In this document: one piece after another, positions 1 to 8,724 of the stretch
Position numbering within the stretch: position 1 is the stretch's first letter
How the letters are laid out: every line of letters starts with the position of its first letter
Assembly: GCF_018122625.2 (NCBI RefSeq)
Contig: NZ_JAGQFT020000001.1
Location: 310,001 to 374,000 of the forward strand
DNA from: Coralloluteibacterium stylophorae
GTDB taxonomy: Bacteria; Pseudomonadota; Gammaproteobacteria; Xanthomonadales; Xanthomonadaceae
DNA: 64,000 nt
Direction: 5' to 3'
Position numbers and translations under genes: made by a program
Notes under the pieces: model-generated
Told to the model about the DNA's origin: nothing
Seen by the model: the letters and a program-made list of their open reading frames with translations, nothing else
Databases searched by the model: none

Positions 1-3000
1 AGGTTGTCCACCGCGTCCACCACCTGCAGCGTGCCGGCGTAGCCTTCGGCCTGCATCGCCCGGATCCACTGCGGATTGAGCGCACGCGTGCGCAGTTCCT
101 CGCCGAGGAAGCGCGCCGTGCCCAGGGTGCGCGGCGTGCTGCTGCGCAGGTCGGCCACGTACAGCGCGGGGCTGGCGCCGTCGAGGCTGCGCACCGCCAG
201 CGACAGGCCGCCGAGGTACTCGAAGGGATGGTCGGTGGAGAGCAGTCCGTGCGTGTTCGACGAGCGCGACAGCAGCGCCGCCTCCACGCCGCGCAGCTGC
301 TGAGCGAGCAGGTTGCCGCTGCCGCCGGCGTCCGCCGGCGTCACGCCCCAGTCCTCGGTGCCGAAGGCGTACTGCTGACTGTCGAGGAAGCCCTCGGCCA
401 GCGCCGACTCCTCGTCCCACGCGGTCGAATCCTTCACCGCCGCCGACAGGCCGCTGCCGTAGCTGCCCGGGGCGCTGCCGAACAGGCGCAGGCGCGCCAG
501 CCGGTGCGCGGCCCTGCGGTCCATGCCTCCGGCCTCCAGCGTCTGCGCCACCGCAAGGACGTTGCGATGGATCGGGTTCCCGGCCTCGTCCAGTGCCGCG
601 AGCTCGTCGACCGCCGCGGCCAGCATCCGCATGAAGGCGTCGAACTGGTCGCGGTAGACGCTCGTCACCTGCACCACGACGTCGATGCGTGGCCGGCCGA
701 GCTCCGCCTGCGGGACGATGTCCAGGCCGACGACCCGGCCGCCCTCGTCCCAGCGTGGACGCAGGCCCATCGCGTGCAGCACCTGGCTTTCCAGCACGCC
801 CAGGTGACGCATCGCCTCCGACGACCACAGGCTCACCGCGAGCTTGCGCGGTTGCGTGCCGCCGTGTTCCGCACGATAGGTCGCGAGGAGGTCCTCGAGC
901 GCGGCTCCGCCGGCCTCGTAGGCGGCGCGGGTCGGCAGCTTGTCGGCTTCGAAGGCGTAGAGGTTGCGGCCGCTGGGCACATCCGGGTTGCGGACCGGGT
1001 CGCCGCCGGAGCCTGGCGGCACGAAGCGGCCATCCAAGGCCGCCAGCAGCGCCTCCATCTCGCCCGGCTCGGCCAGGTGCCGGTCCAGCTCGCGCGCCCG
1101 CTCGAGGAAGCCACGCAGGCCGGGGTCGCCGGGCAGCGGTGCGCCGTCGCGCAGGTGGCGCTCCAGCAGTCGATACGGCGCACTGTCGACCAGCCGTTCG
1201 GATTCGGTTGCCAGCACTTCCTCCGGATCGGCGCCGGCGGCGGTGTAGAAGTCGTTCCCGAGCTGCTGCATCACCGTGACCAGGCGATGTTCGGGCGTGG
1301 CCGGACTGCCGAACTCGTGCAGCCCGAGTGGCACCACCGACCGCGCGAGCACGTGCAGGTGGTCGTGCAGCGCGGCCATGAAGCCGTCGAAGTCGCCCTC
1401 GATGCCGGGCGCATCCCAGCCGATGTCGGCGTCGAGGTGGGCGGCCTGCGCGGCGTCGACGATCGCCTGCGCCGTGCGCCCGCGCGCGGGCCCGGGCTCG
1501 GCCTGCATCCACTCGTGCACCAGCGCATGCAGGTCGCGGAGCTCGTCGTAGAGCCCGGACGGTGCGAACGCCGGCGTCTGGTGGCTGATGACGGTCGCGC
1601 GGCCGCGACGGCGCGCCTGCATCGCCTCGCCGACGTTGTCCTGGATGTAGGGATAGAACACCGGCAGGTCGCCGACCGCGAGCCAGGGCACGTCGTCCGC
1701 GGCGAGCCCGCGGTCCTTGCCCGGCGTCCATTCCTGGGTGCCGTGCGTGCCGAAGTGCAGCAACGCGTGGATGCCTTCCTCGCGCAGCCACAGGTAGGTC
1801 GCCAGGTAAGCGTGGTCGGGCATGCGCGCGGTGTCGTGGGTGTCGGCGCCGACCACCCGGCTGCGCGGCGGCTGCGGCAGCAGCAGCAGGTTGCCGTAGG
1901 CGACGCGCGGGACGACGAACTGCGGCTCGCCCTCGACCATTCGCACCTCCGGCGCGTCCTCCGGCGTACCCCACTCCGCCAGCAGCGCCTCGCGCCGCGC
2001 CGCCGGCAGCGCATCGAGCCAGGCGCGGTAGCGCGCCACCGGCAGCAGCGCGGCGCGGCCCCCGGCGAGCAGCGCATCGAGCGTCTCCGGCCGATGGAAG
2101 GGCGCCAGCATCGCCTGGGCGTCGGCAATCAACGCGTGCTCCTCGAGCGGCGGCACGTCGTAGCCGGCGCCGGCGAGACCCGCGGCCACACGCAGGATGC
2201 TGCGCGGCACGTTGAGGTTGGACGCGGAGAAATTGCGTTCGCCGCCGGGGTAGTTCCAGACCATCAGCGCGAGGCGCCGCTCCGCGGGCGCGGCGTGGCG
2301 CAGGCGGAGCAGCGCGGCGAGCTTGTCGGCCAGCGCGCCGACCTGGGCGGGCATCGGCACCTCGCGCCCCTCCTCGACCGCCGAGATCACGATGGGATCG
2401 ACCAGCCCCCACGACTCGGGCTGGGTCAGGAACGGCGCCACCATCGCCTGGGCGATGCCCGACTCGGCGCTGGCGAAGTCCTCCGGTGCCATGCGCGTAC
2501 CCATGGTCTGCAGCACCGGCACGTCGAGCGCGCGCAGCTCGTCGGCGCGGGCGCGGCCGCCCTGGAGGTGGGTCATGTTGACCAGCGCCTCGATCTCGAA
2601 GCCGTCGAGTGCCGCCTGCAGTCCGCGTGGATCGCCGGCCTCGAACCAGAACGGCACCGGCGCCAGGCCGCGCGCCTCGAGCGCCGCGGCCACGGCATCC
2701 ACCGCCGCGGTCTGCATGCCGGCGACGCTTCCGGCGGAGACGATGAGGCCGATGCGCGGGCGCGTGCCGCCTCCGTGCGCCTGCATCCATGCACGATAGG
2801 CGCCGGCTTCGCCGAACGGAGCGCCGGCGGCGGGATGGTAGTAACCGGTCCGGGGCATCGCGCGCGGCGGCGGGAGGTCGAGGATCGCCTCGCGGCGGCG
2901 CCAGCGCGCCACCGCCTGGAGCAGGTGCGTGTAGTTGTCGCGCCCGCCGCCGGCGTAATAGCCGGCGAAGCGCCGCCAGACCGGCGCCGGCAGACCGCCC

Positions 3001-3347
3001 GCGGCCGGCGGGCCGCCGCCGACGCGGAACCAGGGCGTGCCGCCGGCCCGCAACCTGTCGCCGATCGCCGCATCCACGCGGCGTGCGTCCGACGGACGCG
3101 GTACGTCCAGCAGCAGCAGGTCGATCGTGTCCCAGTCGGCCGCCGCCGCGTCGGCGGGCGACCAGCGCAGCACCTCGACGCCGAGCGGTTCGCCCCACGC
3201 GGCGAGTCGTTCGCTCTTTTCCGGCAGGACGAAGTCGGTGGCGACGATTGCCATGCGCGCCCCGTCGGCGGCCGCGCCCACCTGCGGCAGCAGGCAGGCG
3301 AGCAGCAGCCACAGGATCGCGATGCCCCTGGACAGAGTTCGCCGCAC
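1..3347 (-). CDS. CobN-like chelatase with signal peptide (partial, C-terminus off window)
   Basis: The frame is open from a GTG at 3347 to the window edge (about 1115 codons), so the C-terminus is missing. The N-terminus has a charged start (MRRTLSR), a hydrophobic core and a likely cleavage near AAA-DG at about residue 27, so I infer export to the periplasm. The body matches the CobN/magnesium-chelatase H family: for example WNYPGGERN, HFGTHGTQEW, GDLPVFYPYIQDN and VVPLGLHEFG. Classical CobN is the cytoplasmic large subunit that inserts cobalt in aerobic cobalamin synthesis, together with CobS and CobT; no cob genes are seen here. The gene starts 4 bases after the stop of the TonB-dependent receptor, so the two are almost certainly co-transcribed and translationally coupled. 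Exported CobN-like proteins also occur beside TonB receptors in zinc-starvation and haem operons, so a metal or tetrapyrrole scavenging role is more likely than B12 synthesis. That role is inference; family membership is firm. Confidence 0.88.
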   Translation of the reverse strand, partial: MRRTLSRGIAILWLLLACLLPQVGAAADGARMAIVATDFVLPEKSERLAAWGEPLGVEVLRWSPADAAAADWDTIDLLLLDVPRPSDARRVDAAIGDRLRAGGTPWFRVGGGPPAAGGLPAPVWRRFAGYYAGGGRDNYTHLLQAVARWRRREAILDLPPPRAMPRTGYYHPAAGAPFGEAGAYRAWMQAHGGGTRPRIGLIVSAGSVAGMQTAAVDAVAAALEARGLAPVPFWFEAGDPRGLQAALDGFEIEALVNMTHLQGGRARADELRALDVPVLQTMGTRMAPEDFASAESGIAQAMVAPFLTQPESWGLVDPIVISAVEEGREVPMPAQVGALADKLAALLRLRHAAPAERRLALMVWNYPGGERNFSASNLNVPRSILRVAAGLAGAGYDVPPLEEHALIADAQAMLAPFHRPETLDALLAGGRAALLPVARYRAWLDALPAARREALLAEWGTPEDAPEVRMVEGEPQFVVPRVAYGNLLLLPQPPRSRVVGADTHDTARMPDHAYLATYLWLREEGIHALLHFGTHGTQEWTPGKDRGLAADDVPWLAVGDLPVFYPYIQDNVGEAMQARRRGRATVISHQTPAFAPSGLYDELRDLHALVHEWMQAEPGPARGRTAQAIVDAAQAAHLDADIGWDAPGIEGDFDGFMAALHDHLHVLARSVVPLGLHEFGSPATPEHRLVTVMQQLGNDFYTAAGADPEEVLATESERLVDSAPYRLLERHLRDGAPLPGDPGLRGFLERARELDRHLAEPGEMEALLAALDGRFVPPGSGGDPVRNPDVPSGRNLYAFEADKLPTRAAYEAGGAALEDLLATYRAEHGGTQPRKLAVSLWSSEAMRHLGVLESQVLHAMGLRPRWDEGGRVVGLDIVPQAELGRPRIDVVVQVTSVYRDQFDAFMRMLAAAVDELAALDEAGNPIHRNVLAVAQTLEAGGMDRRAAHRLARLRLFGSAPGSYGSGLSAAVKDSTAWDEESALAEGFLDSQQYAFGTEDWGVTPADAGGSGNLLAQQLRGVEAALLSRSSNTHGLLSTDHPFEYLGGLSLAVRSLDGASPALYVADLRSSTPRTLGTARFLGEELRTRALNPQWIRAMQAEGYAGTLQVVDAVDN

Positions 3348-3351
3348 GGTT

Positions 3352-5313
3352 CTAGAAGCTGTAGATCAGGCCGACGCTGTAGGCCCGCCCGGTTTCGGGG
3401 TACGGGTAGAGCGCGGCGGTGTCCTCGCGCAGCTCGTCGGTCAGGTTCTCGACCCCGCCGCGCAGCGTCAGCGCATCGGTCGCCCGGTAGCGCAGGTCGA
3501 GCGACCACAGCAGGTAGGGGTCGAGGCCGACGGCGGTGTCGCCGCTGTACTGCACCTGGCTGCCGACGTACTCGCCGCGCACCCGCGCATCGAAGGCGTC
3601 GACCGGGCGCCATTCGAGCGCCGCGTAGCCGCTGTGGCGCGCGCGCTCGGCCAGCTCGCGGTCGTTGCTGACGTCGCGGCCGTCGAGCCAGGTGTAGTTG
3701 GCGTCGAAGCGCCACTGCGCGGACAGGTCCAGCCCGGCGGTCAGCTCGACACCGCGGATCTCCGCCTCCTCCACGTTGACGTAGGTGCGCGTGTCGCTGC
3801 CGCGGATCCCGCAGGCCGCGATGCAGATCGTCTGGATGAGGTCGCGAAGATCGTTGTGGAACGCCGTGGCCTGCAGCGTCCACGGGCCTTGCGTGTGTTC
3901 CGTGCCCAGTTCGAACGTGGTGCCGACCTCGGGCTGGAGATCCGGATTGCCCAGGATGGTGAACATGCCGCCGCCGGCGACCGCGCTGTACTCCGGCGAG
4001 AGCTGCTTCAGGGTCGGCGCCTTGAAGCCGCGGCCGACGCCACCCTTGATCGTCCAGTCCGCCGAGGGCGTGGCGACGACGTAGGCGCGGGGGCTGTGGT
4101 GGGTGCCGAACACCTCGTGGTCGTCGAGGCGGTCGCCGACCACCAGCGACCACGCGCGCCCGAGCGTCACCTCGTCCTGGGCGAAGACCGCGCGGTGCTG
4201 CATGCGCGCGAAGCCGTCAGCGTCGACACTCTGGTCGGTGAGGCGCTCGTCGCGCCATTCGCCGCCGACGCTGACACGGTGGCGGGCACCGAGGTCGGCA
4301 GTGGCGCGCGCATCGAAGGTGTCCTCGCGCAGCGTCTGCGGCGCAGAGACCGTGCCCTGCGAGCGGCGGTTCTGGCGGTCCAGCACGGTCCGGTAGGCGC
4401 GGACCTGGGTGTCGCCCCAGCCCCAGGTGCCGCGGTGCGTGAGCGAGTCCTGGCGCCGCTGGATGTCGTCGCCCCACAGGTAGGTGTACGGCCTCGCACC
4501 CGCCTGCTCCGCCCCGCGCCAGCGCGACTCCCGCCCGCGCAGCACGTCGAGATCGATGCGCTGGGCCTCGTCCGGAGTCCAGGACAGCGTCACCCGGCCG
4601 CTGCGGCCGTCGCGGCCTTCCTGGTCGGAAACCGCGGAATTGGCGGCCGACGGCATGTCCTCGCGGCGCCGCTCCTCGCCGTACACGCTGATCCCGAGTA
4701 CGCCCGGCAGCAGTGGGCCACCGGCGTAGAACGCCGCCTGGTGGTTCTCGCCGCCACGGCCGTCGTCGCGCACGCCGCCGTTGAGCAGAACGCTGCCCTT
4801 CCAGGCGTCGGTCGAGCTGCGGGTGACGATGTTCACCACGCCGCCGAGGGCCTCGGAGCCGTAAAGCGACGACATCGGCCCGCGCACGACCTCGATCCGC
4901 TCGATCGCTTCGACCGGCACCCAGCCGAGGTCGAAATCCGAATGTGCGACTGCGCCCGCCGACGGCGTGATGCGGCGCCCGTCGATCAGCGTGAGCGTGT
5001 AGTCGGACGACATCCCGCGGATGCGGATGCCACGTCGACCGAAGCCGACGCCGGTCAGCGTCACCCCAGGCGTACCGCGGAGCGCGTCGGCCAGGTCGGC
5101 GACGGGCCGACGTTCGAGTTCCTCGCGGTCGATCACCGTCACCGAAGCCGGAACGTTGGCGAGCGCACGCGGCGTCGCCGTGGCGGTGACGACGGTCTGC
5201 GGGAGGACGACGGCGCTCTCGTCGGCGACCGCCGTGGCGGGTGCAGTGAAGACGGCGGAAAGAGCGGCTGCGAGGATTCCAGGGGGAAGGGTGAGCGTTT
5301 GCTGCAGCGTCAT
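3352..5313 (-). CDS. TonB-dependent outer-membrane receptor, CirA/BtuB-like
   Basis: A protein of 653 residues with a signal peptide (cleavage near residue 30), a TonB-box-like stretch (VVLPQTVVTAT), and a plug domain (about 50-160) with IRIRGM and RIEVVRGPMSSLYGSEALGG. The beta-barrel ends in a terminal phenylalanine (VGLIYSF), typical of outer-membrane insertion. The closest look is to the colicin I receptor/catecholate siderophore (CirA) group, with AEIRGVELTAGL in the barrel. It imports an unidentified ligand using TonB-ExbBD energy; the exbBD pair at 52 kb lies far away and has another context. The downstream CobN-like gene follows after 4 bases. No Shine-Dalgarno is obvious at the ATG because the Zur-like palindrome reaches to within 8 bases of it. 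The transcript may be short-leadered, or translation may start a little further in. Confidence 0.93.
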   Translation of the reverse strand: MTLQQTLTLPPGILAAALSAVFTAPATAVADESAVVLPQTVVTATATPRALANVPASVTVIDREELERRPVADLADALRGTPGVTLTGVGFGRRGIRIRGMSSDYTLTLIDGRRITPSAGAVAHSDFDLGWVPVEAIERIEVVRGPMSSLYGSEALGGVVNIVTRSSTDAWKGSVLLNGGVRDDGRGGENHQAAFYAGGPLLPGVLGISVYGEERRREDMPSAANSAVSDQEGRDGRSGRVTLSWTPDEAQRIDLDVLRGRESRWRGAEQAGARPYTYLWGDDIQRRQDSLTHRGTWGWGDTQVRAYRTVLDRQNRRSQGTVSAPQTLREDTFDARATADLGARHRVSVGGEWRDERLTDQSVDADGFARMQHRAVFAQDEVTLGRAWSLVVGDRLDDHEVFGTHHSPRAYVVATPSADWTIKGGVGRGFKAPTLKQLSPEYSAVAGGGMFTILGNPDLQPEVGTTFELGTEHTQGPWTLQATAFHNDLRDLIQTICIAACGIRGSDTRTYVNVEEAEIRGVELTAGLDLSAQWRFDANYTWLDGRDVSNDRELAERARHSGYAALEWRPVDAFDARVRGEYVGSQVQYSGDTAVGLDPYLLWSLDLRYRATDALTLRGGVENLTDELREDTAALYPYPETGRAYSVGLIYSF

Positions 5314-5321
5314 AAGTGATA

Positions 5322-5339
5322 GTTAGGTTATAACGTAAC
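5322..5339. promoter_or_regulatory. Zur-box-like palindrome in front of the TonB receptor
   Basis: The sequence GTTAGGTTATAACGTAAC is an 18-base palindrome with one central-flank mismatch (GTTA-n-GTTATAAC-n-TAAC), centred at 5330.5. On either strand the core agrees with the enterobacterial Zur consensus GTTATAATATAAC at 11 of 13 positions. It is enclosed by a second perfect inverted repeat, GTGATAGT (5316-5323) and ACTATCAC (5344-5351). This AT-rich block stands out in GC-rich DNA and ends 8 bases before the receptor ATG, so a bound repressor would block transcription. A candidate minus-strand promoter is TTGCGA and TAGTAT with 16-base spacing just upstream. Zur assignment is by motif similarity only; another metalloregulator is possible. 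Confidence 0.6.
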
Positions 5340-5465
5340 TCATACTATCACCTGTCCTTCACTTCGCAACGCATCCCGTCGATTCCCTCATCCGGTCCGC
5401 CGCGGGAGCGGACGCCGCTCCCGGCGTCGAGCCCGCCGATGCGGATCCGTCGGCGCTGCCAGGGA

Positions 5466-6809
5466 TCACACCTCCGAGTCGTCCCGCGGCAGCAGGATCA
5501 GCGTCGCCCGCAGGCCGCCGCCGCTTCGGTTTGTCAGGGCGAGGGTCGCGCCGAGGGTGCCGGCGAGCTGCTGGGCGATGGCCAGACCGAGTCCGGTGCC
5601 GCCGGTGGTGCGGCCGCGGGATGTCTCGAGCCGGTGGAATGGTTGCAACACGTCCTCCAGCGCATCCTCGGGGATGCCCGGCCCGCGGTCCTCGACATCG
5701 ATGCGGATCGCGCCGTCGCGGGCCTGCCGGAGATGCAGGCTCGCGCTGCCGCCGCCGTAGAGCAGTGCATTGTCGACGAGGTTCTGCACGATTCGGCGCA
5801 ACACCTGCGGCCGGGTTCGCACACGGGCATCCAGGCGCTCGCCCGTGTGCACCGCCCTGCCCCCGTCCTGATAGTCGCCGGCCACGCTGGCGAGGAAAGC
5901 CTGCAGGTCCACGCGCAGCATCGGCGAGTTCGTCGCGCTGCCGCTGCGCGCGTAGTCGACGCCCTCCTTCACCAGTTGCCCGAGCCGGGTCACGTCCTCG
6001 AGCAGCCGCGCCTGCGCATCGCTGGCGTCCAGCGCTTCCAGGCGCAGCCGCATGCGGGTGATCGGCGTCTGCAGGTCGTGCGAGATGGCGGCGAGGATCC
6101 GCGTGCGCTCGGCGACGTGGGCCGCGATGCGCGCCTGCAGCGCGTTCAGCGCGCGCGCCGCGGCCGCGACCTCGCGCGGCGCGTGGGGCACCGGGACGCT
6201 GCGCGTGCCGCCGAGGTCCAGCCGTTCGGCCGCATCCGCAAGCCGGGCCAGCGGGCGGGTGGCGAGCCGCACCGCAAGCCAGGCACACCCCAGCAGCAGC
6301 GTCGCCTGCGCGAGCAGCATCCACGGCAGCCACTGCGCCAGGGGCAGCGGCGCGGGGGTCACCTCCATGGTCAGCGGCTGGCCGTCGGCGAGCGTGAGTT
6401 CCACCTCGTACCGCTCCGGCGACGCGGACACGGCGCGCGGGCGCAGCGCATAGCGCCGGCCCAGCGCATCGCCGATGAGCGCGGTGACCCGGCGCGCGCG
6501 TTCGTTGTCCAGCGGTCGGCCCGGCTGCGCGGATCGCAGGAGGTAGCGGTAGGTCCTGCGCTGGAGCCGCGGCAGCCACTGCGCACGCTCGGACGGCGAC
6601 AGGCGCTCCAGCAGCGCGACGCTCACCGCCGCGTCCTCCTCGAGGTTGGTCAGCATCATGGCGCTGGTCGTCACCCTGCGCTCGTGGAACAGCAGCGCGA
6701 CGCTCAGCGCCTGCGCCAGCAGCAGCCCCGCCAGCAGGATCAGCCCCAGGCGCACCGCCAGGGTACGGGGCAGGATGCGCAGGCGCGCCGCGCTTGTCGC
6801 CGCGTTCAT
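5466..6809 (-). CDS. Two-component sensor histidine kinase
   Basis: A 447-residue membrane sensor. TM1 is at about 18-41, a periplasmic sensor of about 115 residues follows, TM2 is at about 159-181, then HAMP (182-235), a HisKA dimerisation box with ISHDLQTPITR (phospho-acceptor H244), and a HATPase domain with the N box (NLVDNALLY), G1 box (DRGPGIP) and G2 box (GGTGLGLAIA). The arrangement is EnvZ/RstB-like. The start is the ATG at 6809, which overlaps the stop of the response regulator by ATGA. It lies 152 bases upstream of the TonB receptor in the same orientation, but the receptor has its own regulatory region, so a functional link is not established. The signal is unknown. Confidence 0.93.
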   Translation of the reverse strand: MNAATSAARLRILPRTLAVRLGLILLAGLLLAQALSVALLFHERRVTTSAMMLTNLEEDAAVSVALLERLSPSERAQWLPRLQRRTYRYLLRSAQPGRPLDNERARRVTALIGDALGRRYALRPRAVSASPERYEVELTLADGQPLTMEVTPAPLPLAQWLPWMLLAQATLLLGCAWLAVRLATRPLARLADAAERLDLGGTRSVPVPHAPREVAAAARALNALQARIAAHVAERTRILAAISHDLQTPITRMRLRLEALDASDAQARLLEDVTRLGQLVKEGVDYARSGSATNSPMLRVDLQAFLASVAGDYQDGGRAVHTGERLDARVRTRPQVLRRIVQNLVDNALLYGGGSASLHLRQARDGAIRIDVEDRGPGIPEDALEDVLQPFHRLETSRGRTTGGTGLGLAIAQQLAGTLGATLALTNRSGGGLRATLILLPRDDSEV

Positions 6810-7546
6810 GGCGTCTCGCCGAGCAGCACCACCGGCTGGCAGAACACGTAGCCCTCGCTGCGGACGGTCCTGATGTAGGCCTGCTCGCGGGCGTCGTCGC
6901 CCAGGCGCTGGCGGAGGCGGCTCACCAGCAGGTCGATGGAGCGGTCGAACAGCGCGGCGTCGCGGCCCTGCGTCAGGTTGAGCAGCTGGTCGCGGCTCAG
7001 GACCCGCTGCGGATGGTCGACGAACACGCGCAGCAGCCGGAACTCGGCGCCGCTCAGCGGATGCACGGTGTCCTGGGCATCGACCAGGTGCCGCGCGGTG
7101 GTGTCCAGGCGCCAGCGGCCGAAGCCGATCAGGCGTGCCGCCTCGCTGACCTGGAGGTTGGGCGGCAGCATCCGCGTGCGCCGGATCACCGCGTTGATGC
7201 GGGCCAGCAGCTCGCGCGACGAGAACGGCTTGACCACGTAGTCGTCGGCGCCCATCTCCAGGCCGATGATGCGGTCGGTCTCGTCGTCGCGCGCGGTCAG
7301 CATCACAACCGGCACGCTGCGGTGCCTGCCGGCGCGCAGGTTGCGGCACAGCGACAGGCCGTCCTCGCCCGGCATCATCACGTCGAGCACGACCAGGTCG
7401 ACGTCGCTGGTCTCCAGCGCCGCGCGCATCTCGCGTCCGTCCGCGGCCAGCGTCGTCCGCAGCCCGTTGCGCTGCAGGTAGGCGCCGACCATCTGGCGGA
7501 TGTCGCGGTCGTCGTCCACGACGAGGACGTGGTCGATATGGGACAT
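6806..7546 (-). CDS. OmpR-family response regulator
   Basis: A 246-residue regulator with a CheY-like receiver (acidic pocket VVDDDRD at 9-15, phospho-acceptor D55 in LVVLDVMMPG, conserved K106 in VVKPFSS) and a C-terminal winged-helix DNA-binding domain with LSGAEFRLLRVF and the SIDLLVSRLRQRLGDD segment. The ATG at 7546 is chosen because the receiver begins directly after it; upstream in-frame codons show no family similarity. It is translationally coupled to the partner histidine kinase through a 4-base overlap. The target genes cannot be read from the sequence. Confidence 0.95.
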   Translation of the reverse strand: MSHIDHVLVVDDDRDIRQMVGAYLQRNGLRTTLAADGREMRAALETSDVDLVVLDVMMPGEDGLSLCRNLRAGRHRSVPVVMLTARDDETDRIIGLEMGADDYVVKPFSSRELLARINAVIRRTRMLPPNLQVSEAARLIGFGRWRLDTTARHLVDAQDTVHPLSGAEFRLLRVFVDHPQRVLSRDQLLNLTQGRDAALFDRSIDLLVSRLRQRLGDDAREQAYIRTVRSEGYVFCQPVVLLGETP

Positions 7547-7645
7547 CTTGCCTGGCTCCGTCGAAGGGCCGCAGCCCGCGTTGCCGGGGCGATGGTAGTC
7601 GCCCCGGTGCGGTGCGGCCTGCACCGGGGTGCCGTTTCGGATCCC

Positions 7646-8443
7646 TCAGCCGCCCAGGTCCGCTGGCGAGGCGGCGGGCGCGTCCAGCCCCGCCGCCTCC
7701 AGGATCGCCTCGGCGACCTCGCGCGGCGCGGACAGGGGCGAGACGTGGCTGGACGGCAGCGACGTCACGCGGGCACCGATGCGTCGCGCGGTCGCGGCCT
7801 GCAGCTGCGGCGCCAGCATGCGGTCGTGGCGCGAGATCACGTACCAGCTGGGATGCGTCCGCCAGGCCGCCGCGGTGACCGGCTCGTCCAGCGCCGATGC
7901 CGCGAGCGGCACCTGCATCTCGTACAGGTCGCGCGCGACGGCGGGCGTCTGGTCCTGGGCGAAGTCCTCGGCCACGGTCGCCGGCGACAGCGACAGGAAG
8001 CCATCGTGATCCTGCAGCGCCAGCAGGCCCGGCGCCGTGGGGAATCCCGCTCCCTGCTGCGCCGAGGTCTGGCCGACGTCCGGGGCGAACGCGGCCACGT
8101 AGACCAGCGCGCTCACCTTCGGGTCGTCGCCCGCCTGGGTGATCACGGTGCCGCCCCAGGAGTGGCCGACCAGCACCACCTTGCCGGGCGCGGCGGCGAT
8201 CGCCTCGCGCGTGGCCTGGACATCGTCGGCGAGCGCGGTCAGCGGATTGTGCACGGCGACGGTGGGCACGCCCCAGGCCTGCAGGCGCGGGACGATCTGG
8301 TCCCAGCTGGAGGCGTCGGCGAAGGCGCCGTGGACCAGAACCACGGTCGGAGCGTCGGGGTCGACCGGATGGCTGCGGGCGTGGGCGATGGAGGGGAGCG
8401 GCGAGACGGCCAGCAGCAGGGCCAGGGTGGTGGTGCGCAGCAT
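7646..8443 (-). CDS. Secreted alpha/beta hydrolase (EstC-like)
   Basis: A 265-residue protein with a signal peptide (MLRTTTLALLLAVSPLPSIA, cleavage near HARS). The alpha/beta-hydrolase core has an oxyanion-hole HGAF (38-41), the nucleophile elbow GHSWGG with S95, and a C-terminal histidine in LPSSHVSPLS. These proteins resemble the salicylate-esterase/EstC-like hydrolases that act on small esters or amides. The start is the ATG at 8443, behind a good AGGAA ribosome site; a longer in-frame start at 8500 would spoil the signal peptide. It is divergent from the SDR at 8725, with about 280 bases of shared upstream DNA. The substrate is unknown. Confidence 0.88.
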   Translation of the reverse strand: MLRTTTLALLLAVSPLPSIAHARSHPVDPDAPTVVLVHGAFADASSWDQIVPRLQAWGVPTVAVHNPLTALADDVQATREAIAAAPGKVVLVGHSWGGTVITQAGDDPKVSALVYVAAFAPDVGQTSAQQGAGFPTAPGLLALQDHDGFLSLSPATVAEDFAQDQTPAVARDLYEMQVPLAASALDEPVTAAAWRTHPSWYVISRHDRMLAPQLQAATARRIGARVTSLPSSHVSPLSAPREVAEAILEAAGLDAPAASPADLGG

Positions 8444-8724
8444 GGGAAAGTTCCTCGGGTTCGGGAGCGCCATTGCAGCCGCGCCGCGTATCGCCGGCAT
8501 GTCCGCAGGCCGCCCGCGCTGTATCGGCGCGTGCTGCCGCGGTGCGATGACGACGTTTCGTTACCAATCGGCCGGCCGCGTATCCCAACGTGTCCGGCGC
8601 CGGCCAGCGCGATTTAGATGACGAATCCGGGCCTGCCGGGACATCTCCCGGATACCTGGCGGAGGCGGAATGGCCCGGTCCGGCAGCGCCGTCGCCGGCC
8701 CCTGCCGTCCACGGAGTCCACGCG

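Noticed and set aside
228-3671. A 1147-codon plus-strand open frame across the CobN-like gene
   Set aside because: It is an antisense shadow produced by the strong GC codon bias; the minus strand carries recognisable CobN motifs and the plus frame only Arg/Gln/His-rich noise.
5322-5339. Fur box as an alternative reading of the palindrome
   Set aside because: It lacks the GATAATGATAATC type repeats; the GTTATAAC core fits Zur clearly better, though another regulator remains possible.
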